Of a stretch of DNA of 15,566 nucleotides, positions 7,624-14,219 are shown piece by piece. Numbering within the stretch: the stretch's first letter is position 1; every line of letters begins with the position of its first letter. The DNA is from BOKV01 sp041739225 (GTDB taxonomy: Bacteria; Pseudomonadota; Alphaproteobacteria; Rhizobiales; Rhizobiaceae): contig JBGSOG010000108.1 of assembly GCA_041739225.1 (NCBI GenBank), forward strand, positions 1 through 15,566, written 5' to 3'. A model generated the notes under the pieces. That model saw only the letters and a list, made by a program, of their open reading frames with translations, made no database searches and was not told where the DNA came from. Position numbers and translations under genes: made by a program.

Positions 7624-8016
7624 CTATGCCGCCTGATCCTGCGACAAGATTTGGAGGGACTGACGCAGCGCTGACAAGTTGAAAGGCTTTTGCATGGTAC
7701 ACAACACCTTCAAACCATGACCCTCGGCAATGCGTTGGGTTTCCAGCAATTGCTCCGGCGACTGACCACTGACAATCAGGATTTGCCCGTCAAATTGCAC
7801 TTCGGCCAGCATTCGCAGAAGTTCTTTCGCGTCGATGTTTGGCATGCATATGTCGACGGAAATTATACCCGGCTTCAATGCATTGGCCAGATTGATCACG
7901 CCCCGCGAATCCGAGGTGGCAAATCCCTCGTAACCACAACGCTCGGCCACTCGCACGATCAGTTCGGCCGAGTTAACGTCGTCATCAACTGCAAGCAATC
8001 GCCTTGGTTCGGCCAT
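7624..8016 (-). CDS. Single-domain response regulator downstream of the PLP synthase
   Basis: This 130-residue stand-alone receiver starts at ATG 8016, with GGGGAAG 6 nt upstream. The frame is open further to a TTG at 8043 that overlaps the upstream stop, but that start has no ribosome binding site and adds nine residues before the domain, so I chose 8016. It has the acidic triplet D11-D13 (LLAVDDDVNSAELI), phospho-acceptor D55 (IISVDICMPNIDAKEL), S83 (LIVSGQSPEQL) and K110 (MQKPFNL). There is no DNA-binding or enzymatic output. It lies 23 nt downstream of the alpha-oxoamine synthase gene and should share its transcript. That pairing is reminiscent of signal-synthase/response-regulator clusters such as lqsA-lqsR, although LqsR has an additional output domain that is missing here. 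The phospho-donor could be the hybrid kinase encoded opposite, but this is inference. Confidence 0.9.
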   Translation of the reverse strand: MAEPRRLLAVDDDVNSAELIVRVAERCGYEGFATSDSRGVINLANALKPGIISVDICMPNIDAKELLRMLAEVQFDGQILIVSGQSPEQLLETQRIAEGHGLKVLCTMQKPFNLSALRQSLQILSQDQAA

Positions 8017-8022
8017 GTCGAT

Positions 8023-8029
8023 CTTCCCC
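8023..8029 (-). promoter_or_regulatory. Ribosome binding site deciding the receiver start at 8016
   Basis: The minus-strand sequence GGGGAAG is 6 nt before ATG 8016. It favours this start over the upstream TTG at 8043, which has no Shine-Dalgarno sequence. Confidence 0.6.
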
Positions 8030-8039
8030 AATGCGGCGA

Positions 8040-9428
8040 TCAAGCAGCGTTCTGGCGTTCGACGAGCTCTTCAGCCACCGGTGCCAAATGCGTTTCTGCA
8101 AAGCCTGCTTCGCGCAGCTCCCGATAAATCGAGTCAGCCGACTTCATGGCCGTGCGCATTTGCCGAACCAACAGGTCAATATCCTCACGGGTATGGTCAG
8201 ACATCACCTGCACGCGGAAGCGCGCACCACCTTGCGGGACAGCCGGGTATTCAACCAGGTTTGCGATGGCCCCCAGATTGGACAACTCGCGTGATGCGAT
8301 GCGGGCCATGCCTTCAGCACCGACCCGCACCGGCACGATTGGTGAGGGATCGCCAAGGGTTTCAAGCCCGGCATTGGTCATTTCCTTGCGCAAGTACAAG
8401 ATATTGTCCATCAGCTTACGCCTTCTGAACGCGCCTTCTTCCGACTGGATGATGTCGAAAGCTGCGAGCACGGTAGAAGCTTGCACCGGCGACAATGCAT
8501 TGGAGAACGTCTGGGTGGCGCTGTAATATTTGAGGTATTCGGCTGCTGCACGGGTTTTGACAGCGATAAAGCCGCCATTGGAAGCAAACGTCTTCGAGAA
8601 ACTTCCGATGATGATGTCAACATTGTTGACAATGTTCTGAAGGCTCAAATGGCCAAGGCCATCGGCCCCGATGCAGCCAAAATCATGCGCGCAATCCACC
8701 AGCAACATGGCGTCGTACTGCTTGCACAGGGCGCTCATGGCTGCGATGTCCGGAGTGTCGGCATGCATGGAAAACAGGCTTTCGGTCACGACCAGAATGC
8801 CGTTGGTTGCGTCAACTGCACGAATGCGCTGCAAACGGCGTTCCAGACCACGCAAGTTCAAATGGCCGTGGAAATGGATGTTTGAAGTGGCGGCGCGTGC
8901 GCCTTCCTGCAGACACGAATGTGCAAGGACATCCATCACGACATGATCATCCGGACGTACCACGCCCTGCACGGCAGCAAAGCCTGCCGACCAGCCGGTC
9001 GGGTAAAGCACGACCTGGTGGCCGCTGATGAAATCTGCAATGCGTTGTTCAAGTGCCAGCGAATGGCGGGTGTTGCCAAGAAGTGCTGCAGATCCGGCGC
9101 TGTGGACGCCATAGTCACTGATCGCGCGGATCGCCGCTTCCTTGATCTGCGGATGTGACGAAAGGCTCAAATAGTCCTGCGAAGCAAAGTTGATGCCGCT
9201 GATTGCCTGGCCTGCGTCTGTCTTGGCGTCGCAGTGGGTCTTTGGCGCTGTTGCGGTGGAGCGGGCGTAAGGCCACATGGCATGCTGACGGCGAAGGTCC
9301 TGCCATTTGTAAAAACCTTCAACGCGCTTGATCAGGTTTGTGCCTGCCGGAACGCGGTAATCGCGCAAACTGCCGCCCAGTGCTTCCATTGGGATATTGT
9401 TGTTTTCGTTGAATGTGGTGCTTGTCAT
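8040..9428 (-). CDS. Alpha-oxoamine synthase-family PLP enzyme (possible CqsA/LqsA-like signal synthase)
   Basis: This 462-residue fold-type I PLP enzyme belongs to the family of 8-amino-7-oxononanoate synthase, 5-aminolevulinate synthase, serine palmitoyltransferase and CqsA/LqsA, which condense an acyl-CoA with an amino acid. Catalytic lysine K279 is in IGSFSKTFASNGGF. H170, in AHSCLQEGAR, is the likely PLP-stacking histidine, and D245 and H248 are in LLVDCAHDFGCIG. The usual DEAHS motif reads DCAHD here. The EGAR segment and the TGW motif (144-146) match what I recall of Vibrio CqsA (EGAR, SGW), whereas BioF has DGCR. An N-terminal extension of about 75 residues and a C-terminal tail make it longer than CqsA (about 390). 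The ATG at 9428 is preceded by AAGGGG. No bio or hem genes are nearby. Instead it is followed by a receiver and faces a hybrid kinase operon, so a signalling product is plausible. A lipid or ketone biosynthesis role remains the main alternative. Confidence 0.85.
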   Translation of the reverse strand: MTSTTFNENNNIPMEALGGSLRDYRVPAGTNLIKRVEGFYKWQDLRRQHAMWPYARSTATAPKTHCDAKTDAGQAISGINFASQDYLSLSSHPQIKEAAIRAISDYGVHSAGSAALLGNTRHSLALEQRIADFISGHQVVLYPTGWSAGFAAVQGVVRPDDHVVMDVLAHSCLQEGARAATSNIHFHGHLNLRGLERRLQRIRAVDATNGILVVTESLFSMHADTPDIAAMSALCKQYDAMLLVDCAHDFGCIGADGLGHLSLQNIVNNVDIIIGSFSKTFASNGGFIAVKTRAAAEYLKYYSATQTFSNALSPVQASTVLAAFDIIQSEEGAFRRRKLMDNILYLRKEMTNAGLETLGDPSPIVPVRVGAEGMARIASRELSNLGAIANLVEYPAVPQGGARFRVQVMSDHTREDIDLLVRQMRTAMKSADSIYRELREAGFAETHLAPVAEELVERQNAA

Positions 9429-9668
9429 GGGGCCGCCCCTTCTTGTGTTGTTTCGACAGACAATACCGCCCCGGAGTAAAATGCCGCTTAAGCCACGTGC
9501 TTAATGAAGGGTTTTTTGTTCAAGCATACCAACAGGTTGCGCCTGAACCTTTCGTTATCCAATGCTTAGACACTGGTTAACCACGTCGGATTTCGAACTC
9601 CGGCTCCAATTGCCCTGTTGCGAAATGTTAAGGCGTCGCAGGTATGAGGGTTAAAGATAAAAACGGAT
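9429..9668. promoter_or_regulatory. Divergent promoter region between PLP synthase and GGDEF-EAL genes
   Basis: These 240 nt hold both 5' regions and no gene. Visible elements are a 17-bp dyad at 9488-9504, a palindromic GGTTAACC (9575-9582), and further TTAA boxes at 9628-9631 and 9651-9654 just before the GGDEF-EAL start. GGTTAACC contains the TTAACC half-site typical of CtrA-regulated alphaproteobacterial promoters, but no full TTAA-N7-TTAA element is present. No clear sigma-70 hexamers could be assigned. Confidence 0.45.
9488..9504. promoter_or_regulatory. Candidate operator: TTAAGC-CACGT-GCTTAA dyad
   Basis: Perfect 6-bp arms TTAAGC and GCTTAA are separated by 5 nt. The left arm is part of an 8-bp palindrome GCTTAAGC (9486-9493), and the centre contains CACGTG. 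It is 60-76 nt upstream of the PLP synthase start and about 165 nt upstream of the GGDEF-EAL start, so a bound regulator could control either gene. No regulator is assigned. Confidence 0.45.
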
Positions 9669-12044
9669 ATGCAGACGATGAAACTAGCAAGCTTCTCCCG
9701 GCTGATTGACAGCGCTGTAGGCGTGGCCGACTTCAACCACCCACAGAAAATCGAGCTCGCAATAGAGCAGATCCGGTTTACAGCACGGATGGCCACCACC
9801 TTGGCCATAAGCGGGGCGCTGGTCGCAGCTTTGCTTTTGCACACGGCATGGGCAACCGGACAGTTCCAGATGTTCCTGCCTTGGACAATTGCCGTGGTCC
9901 TTGTCAATTCTGGCATACTGATCCAATCCCGGATGAGAAAGTCCGATAAAAAACGAGCTCAACCGGCTGTCAAAATGCGCCGGATGATATTTCAGACGGC
10001 CTTGATGGGGGTGATCTGGGCCTTTCCCCCGCTTGTGATTTTCCCTGTGGCAACCACTGATCTCAAATTGGTGATTGCGCTGGCAACCGGCGGGCTTTTG
10101 GTCGCAGCGACCGTCAGCTTTGCCATGCAGCCCAAGGCAGCGCTCGCCTTCATGATTCCTGTTTCGTTGGGAGCAATTTTCGGATTGCTGCGGGCAGATG
10201 ATCCAGCTTTTGGAGCCCCCGTATTCCTTTTGCTGATTATCTGTATCGGTGTGTCGGCGCGGATGTTGATGGCCTTTGGCCAGTTTGTTGCCATTCAAAT
10301 CAAGTCCCGGATTGCGGTCCGCGAGCAGGGCAATTTTTTCAGCCTGTTGCTGAAGGAATTCGAAGAAAATGCAAACGACTGGCTGTGGGAATTTGACGCC
10401 AAAGGCTTTGTTCACCGGGTATCGCAAAGGTTTGAGTCCGCCAGTGGGCTTCCCCAAGAAAAACTGGCAAACCAGGCGTTTCTCGATGTGCTTGCAAACA
10501 TCCATGCGGAAACGTCAGTTATCGAAAAGATCGGCAAACTCATTGAACTGCGCGAGGCATTTCGCGATCTCGAATTTTCCATCGAAATCGACGGCACCAA
10601 GCGCTGGTGGAATTTGACCGGAAAACCCAATTTTACCAACGAGGGCGAATATCAGGGCTATATCGGCATTGGCTCGGAAATCACTTCGGAAAAGACTGCC
10701 GAAATTGAAATCAGTCTGCTGGCCCACTCTGATTCACTTACCGGATTGATGAACCGGGCCCGCTTTAATGAGGACATGGAACAGGCTTCCGCTTCCCTTG
10801 AGCGCTATGGCACTCCTTTTGCCGTATTGTTCCTTGATCTCGACAAGTTCAAGTTGATCAATGACACACGCGGGCATTTGGTTGGTGACAAACTGCTCAA
10901 GATGGTCGGTACCCGCATCCAGCGCGTTGTGCGCGAGACAGACCGGGTTGCCCGCCTTGGCGGCGACGAATTTGCGATCATCATGCTGGACAAGTGCGAT
11001 GCTGGTGCCGCTGCAAAACTCGCGGCGCGCCTGATACAGGAAATATCCCGCAGCTATGAGATCGACGAGGAGCGTCACAAGATCGGTGTCAGCATCGGGA
11101 TCGCGCTCGCACCGATCAACGGCACGCGCCCAAACCAGTTGCTTCGCAATGCTGACCTCGCGCTCTACCGTTCAAAAGCCGATGGACGTGGCGTATTTCG
11201 GTTTTTCGAAGCGCAAATGGACGCCGACCAGCGCGAGAAACGCATGCTTGAACTGGAATTGAAGTCAGCTATCGAGAATGACGAGTTTGAACTTTATTAC
11301 CAGCCGCTGATGTCGACAAACACGGGCAAGCCCACGGGAATGGAAGCACTGATCCGCTGGCACCATCCGATCAGAGGCATGATTTCACCGCTCGAGTTTA
11401 TTCCGATTGCTGAAAAATCGACGCTGATCCAGGAGATTGGCAACTGGAGCGTTCGCCAGGCATGCCTCGCCGCGCTCGACTGGCCGCAGGATGTGGTCGT
11501 TGCAGTCAACCTTTCCGCACACCATTTCATCGGCTCGGAAATCGTTGAAAACACACGAAAAACGCTTGAGGAAACCGGCTTGCCGCCGCACCGGCTTGAG
11601 CTCGAAATCACCGAGAGCCTCCTGATCAACAACACAGAGGAAGCTTTGACAACGCTCAAACAATTGAAGGGCTTGGGAGTTACCATTGCGCTCGACGATT
11701 TCGGTACCGGCTATTCCAGCTTGTCCTATGTGCTCAAGTTCCCGTTCGACAAGATCAAGATCGACCGATCGTTCGTGACTGCATTGAGCGAGGATGAGTC
11801 GGCAAAAGCCATCTTGCGGATGATCAGCACGCTTGGGGAGTCTTTGAACATCCGCATTACAGCCGAGGGCGTGGAAACCCTTGAGCAAGTCGAGTTCCTT
11901 CGCTCCATCAGGTGTCACCAGTTCCAGGGCTATTTCTTCGCGCGGCCCCTGAAAGGCATTGATCTTCCGTCATTCTTCTTGCGGCACACGGATGTAAGGG
12001 CACCAGAGGAACTTCTGCCAACCGTTGCAAGATTGGCAGGATGA
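9669..12044 (+). CDS. Membrane-bound PAS-GGDEF-EAL protein (c-di-GMP synthase/phosphodiesterase)
   Basis: This 791-residue protein is predicted to make and/or degrade cyclic di-GMP at the inner membrane. Residues about 41-203 hold around six hydrophobic segments forming a membrane sensor. A PAS-like domain follows (about 228-340), with NDWLWEFDAKG near its start and WWNLTGKPNF later. The GGDEF domain (about 350-510) has an intact active site RLGGDEFAII (431-435) and an inhibitory I-site RETD five residues upstream (422-425). The EAL domain (about 525-775) keeps EALIRW (559-564), VNLSAHHF, LEITESL, ALDDFGTGYSSL (676-681 for the DDFGTG core), TAEGVETLEQ and QGYFFARPL, so both activities could work. 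ATG 9669 has only a weak upstream purine stretch, and ATG 9678 is an alternative. It is divergent from the PLP synthase across 240 nt and may be an output or co-regulated partner of the signalling genes. The net enzymatic direction cannot be told from sequence. Confidence 0.95.
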   Translation: MQTMKLASFSRLIDSAVGVADFNHPQKIELAIEQIRFTARMATTLAISGALVAALLLHTAWATGQFQMFLPWTIAVVLVNSGILIQSRMRKSDKKRAQPAVKMRRMIFQTALMGVIWAFPPLVIFPVATTDLKLVIALATGGLLVAATVSFAMQPKAALAFMIPVSLGAIFGLLRADDPAFGAPVFLLLIICIGVSARMLMAFGQFVAIQIKSRIAVREQGNFFSLLLKEFEENANDWLWEFDAKGFVHRVSQRFESASGLPQEKLANQAFLDVLANIHAETSVIEKIGKLIELREAFRDLEFSIEIDGTKRWWNLTGKPNFTNEGEYQGYIGIGSEITSEKTAEIEISLLAHSDSLTGLMNRARFNEDMEQASASLERYGTPFAVLFLDLDKFKLINDTRGHLVGDKLLKMVGTRIQRVVRETDRVARLGGDEFAIIMLDKCDAGAAAKLAARLIQEISRSYEIDEERHKIGVSIGIALAPINGTRPNQLLRNADLALYRSKADGRGVFRFFEAQMDADQREKRMLELELKSAIENDEFELYYQPLMSTNTGKPTGMEALIRWHHPIRGMISPLEFIPIAEKSTLIQEIGNWSVRQACLAALDWPQDVVVAVNLSAHHFIGSEIVENTRKTLEETGLPPHRLELEITESLLINNTEEALTTLKQLKGLGVTIALDDFGTGYSSLSYVLKFPFDKIKIDRSFVTALSEDESAKAILRMISTLGESLNIRITAEGVETLEQVEFLRSIRCHQFQGYFFARPLKGIDLPSFFLRHTDVRAPEELLPTVARLAG

Positions 12045-12148
12045 ACGATTCTTTTGAATTCGAACATTTTTGGGTTGCCAGCACGCGCGCTTAACAGTTT
12101 GTTCAACATGATTGTTTACCTTCGGCTCACCATAACGCTGAGGGAAAC

Positions 12149-12760
12149 ATGCTCAAAACTGTTTTGTCATTTGCAGCCATCATGATGGCAGCAGTCCCCG
12201 CATTGGCGGCGGACATAGATCCGGAAAGATTCTCCCAATCCGGGGGCTACTCCTGGACCGGATTTTACTTCGGCGCTTCCTACGGAATGGCCGAAGCTTC
12301 AGACACGCAGGACAACTTCCCCATTGGACCTGGCGTTACCATCCAGCTCTATTCCGAAGGCGAGGAAAAATCAGAGGGCGTGTTCATTGGCTACATGCAC
12401 CAGATGGGCAATCTTGTCGTCGGGGCGGAATACCAGCACGTCGAACTGAACATTCAGTACATTGCACCCACGCTCGGGCCATTGCCGATATTCCTTGAAG
12501 ACGCCGACATCGTGAAGGGTCGCCTGGGCCTTGCATGGGGTCAGATGCAGGTTTACGGCGTCGCTGGCGGCACTTATGGAAAGATCAATGTCGGCCTTGA
12601 AGACTGGGTGCCGATGGTTGGTGGCGGTGTTGATCTCGCCCTCAACGAACGGGTCATTGTGGGTGTTGAATACACGCACAGTTTCTTTGACGAATTCGAC
12701 GGCGAGCCGATCTCCGGTGAGATGAACTACCTTTCCGGGCGCGTCGCCTTCAAGTTCTGA
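12149..12760 (+). CDS. Outer-membrane beta-barrel protein (Omp25/Omp31-like)
   Basis: This 203-residue protein has a clear signal peptide (MLKTVLSFAAIMMAAVPALA, cleavage after residue 20 before ADIDPE). The mature start contains YSWTGFYFGASYG, the first strand typical of the alphaproteobacterial small porin-like family to which Omp25, Omp31 and RopB belong. Alternating hydrophobic/polar strands follow, for example GVFIGYMHQMGNLVVGAEYQ and RVIVGVEYTHSFF. It ends in GRVAFKF, and the terminal phenylalanine is the usual signal for outer-membrane assembly. It is likely an eight-stranded barrel with a structural rather than enzymatic role. The ATG is preceded by GAGGGAA. The gene stands alone, 104 nt after the GGDEF-EAL gene, with its own terminator. 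No functional link with the sox genes opposite is evident. Confidence 0.88.
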   Translation: MLKTVLSFAAIMMAAVPALAADIDPERFSQSGGYSWTGFYFGASYGMAEASDTQDNFPIGPGVTIQLYSEGEEKSEGVFIGYMHQMGNLVVGAEYQHVELNIQYIAPTLGPLPIFLEDADIVKGRLGLAWGQMQVYGVAGGTYGKINVGLEDWVPMVGGGVDLALNERVIVGVEYTHSFFDEFDGEPISGEMNYLSGRVAFKF

Positions 12761-12780
12761 TCCCGACCACAAAAATCAAT

Positions 12781-12817
12781 CGGCAGCCCGCAAGAAGCAC
12801 TAGCGGGCTGCCGTTTT
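12781..12817 (+). terminator. Intrinsic terminator of the outer-membrane protein gene
   Basis: A perfect 11-bp stem CGGCAGCCCGC / GCGGGCTGCCG (12781-12791, 12803-12813) with an 11-nt loop is followed by TTTT, then CG and a second TTTT. It lies 21 nt after the plus-strand stop codon. Confidence 0.9.
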
Positions 12818-12866
12818 CGTTTTGCGGTCAAACCAGGTTGATCGGCCTCGCACCTTTTTCGAAACA

Positions 12867-12896
12867 AAAAAAGGGCCGGCGAACTGGCCCTTTTTT
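12867..12896. terminator. Bidirectional intrinsic terminator, end of the sox operon
   Basis: AAAAAAGGGCC (12867-12877) pairs with GGCCCTTTTTT (12886-12896) around an 8-nt loop. The A-run becomes a U-tract for the minus-strand soxF transcript, whose stop codon is 20 nt away. The T-run gives a back-up stop for plus-strand transcription from the outer-membrane protein gene. Confidence 0.88.
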
Positions 12897-12916
12897 CATC
12901 ATTGAATTGAATTCGT

Positions 12917-14191
12917 TCAGCCAAACATGTCGGCAGTGATGCCGGCATACCAGCCAATCGATTCCTCGTAGGTAGCCTTGCGCAGCGCCGCGTCTTCGCC
13001 CGCCTGACTGACGAAGTTTGAAACGCCGGTGATCTTGCCATCTTTCGGTTCGTAGGTGCCGCCGACTTTGACACCGTCATCTGTCTCGATGAGGCTCCAG
13101 CAAGTGTTGGCATATTTCGCCGGGAACACTTTCGCACCTGTCAGTTCGCCGCGGATGTTCATGGCTGCAATCTTTGCCTGGCTGTTTGCCGAGAAACCGG
13201 ATTTCGGCATGTCGCCGGCAATCGAGGCATCACCGATGACATAGATTGCGTCATTCTTCATCGACTTCATGCTTGCCGGATCGATCGGGCAGAAGCCCTT
13301 GTCGTCAGCCAAACCTGAATCGCGGGCAATGGCACCCGCTTTCTGGGCCGGAATGATGTTCAGCAGTGCACCTTCGAAGGTATCAAGATCGGTTTCAACC
13401 TTGCCCGCGGCAACGTCGACATTCTTGACCCCGCCATGCACGTCCGGCCCCATCCATTCCACCATGCTGCCGTAATGCTTTGTCCATCCTTCCTGGAAAA
13501 GCGCCTGTTTGGAGAACTTGTCCTTGGGATCAATGACGAAGATTTTCGAGTTCTTGAAACCCTTGGATTTGAGTACATGGGCAAACATCGAAATCCGTTC
13601 ATAGGGTCCCGGAGGGCAACGGTACGGATTTGGCGGCGCAAGCATCACGATGTTCTGGCCATCGGTCAGTGCATCAAGTTTGGCCTTGAGGAGTTCTGTT
13701 TGCGGACCGGCCTTCCAGGCATGCGGCGCAATCTCGGCTGCTTCCTGCGAATAGCCGGGAACTGAATCATACATGATGTCGATGCCGGGCGAGACCACGA
13801 GCCGGTCGTAAGGAACCGCCGTGCCATCGGCCAAAGTGACGGTTTTGGCTGCCGGGTCGATCGACTTGGCCATTGCCGTGATTTTCTTGACGCCAAAGTT
13901 CGCCTGCAACTTGTCCCAGTTGTGGGTGATCGACGCCATGTCGCGATACCCACCCAAAACCAGGTTCGAGAAAAAGCAGGTGGTAAAGTTTTCGCTGGCG
14001 TCGATCAGCGTGACATCAATCGCGCCTTCCGAATCCTTGGCAATATAGCGGGCAGCGGTTGCCCCGCCGGGTCCACCGCCGATAACGACAACGCGCGGCT
14101 TGGTTTGGGCACGCAGATAGGCGGGCATGGCAAGGGTTGCAGATGCCGCCCCCAGCAAAATCCCGAAATGCCTCCGAGTGATATGTGTCAT
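12917..14191 (-). CDS. soxF: Flavocytochrome c sulfide dehydrogenase, flavoprotein subunit (SoxF/FccB)
   Basis: This 424-residue periplasmic FAD protein oxidises sulfide and passes electrons to its cytochrome partner. The ATG at 14191 has a near-ideal Shine-Dalgarno AGGGAGGAA. An upstream in-frame TTG (14215) is not needed. The N-terminus has a Tat-type signal (TRRHFGILLGAASATLAMPA), fitting export of a folded flavoprotein. The FAD-binding Rossmann motif is VVVIGGGPGGATAARY (about 34-49). The cysteines characteristic of FCSD are present: C72 (TTCFFSNLVLGG) corresponds to the covalent FAD attachment cysteine, and C192 (YRCPPGPYER) and C301 (GFCPIDP) to the redox disulfide pair. The GDAS motif (YVIGDASIAGDMPKSGFSAN, about 317-336) contacts FAD. 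It lies 28 nt downstream of the diheme cytochrome gene, matching the soxE-soxF order of Paracoccus. The closest alternative, sulfide:quinone reductase, lacks the Tat signal and the cytochrome partner. Confidence 0.95.
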   Translation of the reverse strand: MTHITRRHFGILLGAASATLAMPAYLRAQTKPRVVVIGGGPGGATAARYIAKDSEGAIDVTLIDASENFTTCFFSNLVLGGYRDMASITHNWDKLQANFGVKKITAMAKSIDPAAKTVTLADGTAVPYDRLVVSPGIDIMYDSVPGYSQEAAEIAPHAWKAGPQTELLKAKLDALTDGQNIVMLAPPNPYRCPPGPYERISMFAHVLKSKGFKNSKIFVIDPKDKFSKQALFQEGWTKHYGSMVEWMGPDVHGGVKNVDVAAGKVETDLDTFEGALLNIIPAQKAGAIARDSGLADDKGFCPIDPASMKSMKNDAIYVIGDASIAGDMPKSGFSANSQAKIAAMNIRGELTGAKVFPAKYANTCWSLIETDDGVKVGGTYEPKDGKITGVSNFVSQAGEDAALRKATYEESIGWYAGITADMFG

Positions 14192-14194
14192 GAC

Positions 14195-14203
14195 TTCCTC
14201 CCT
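14195..14203 (-). promoter_or_regulatory. Strong ribosome binding site deciding the soxF start
   Basis: The minus-strand sequence AGGGAGGAA is 3 nt from ATG 14191. The upstream TTG at 14215 has no comparable signal, and starting there would put an extra eight polar residues ahead of the Tat signal, so 14191 is chosen. Confidence 0.75.
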
Positions 14204-14219
14204 GTGGACTTTCAAAAAA

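Noticed and set aside
8017..8043. TTG start at 8043 for the second receiver, overlapping the synthase stop
   Set aside because: There is no ribosome binding site ahead of it, whereas ATG 8016 has GGGGAAG at the right distance and gives a normal receiver N-terminus. I therefore do not claim a TTGA overlap.
8040..9428. Assignment of the PLP enzyme as hemA (5-aminolevulinate synthase) or bioF
   Set aside because: The EGAR and DCAHD motifs, the long N-terminal extension and the absence of heme or biotin genes do not fit. A receiver follows instead.
9684..10505. 273-residue minus-strand open frame inside the GGDEF-EAL gene
   Set aside because: Its composition is rich in H, Q, G and R, as is usual for antisense shadows, and the sense frame has clear TM and PAS features.
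12761..12916. Repeat or mobile-element end between the outer-membrane protein and soxF
   Set aside because: The two inverted repeats have U-tracts and sit just past stop codons. They are intrinsic terminators, not transposon ends.
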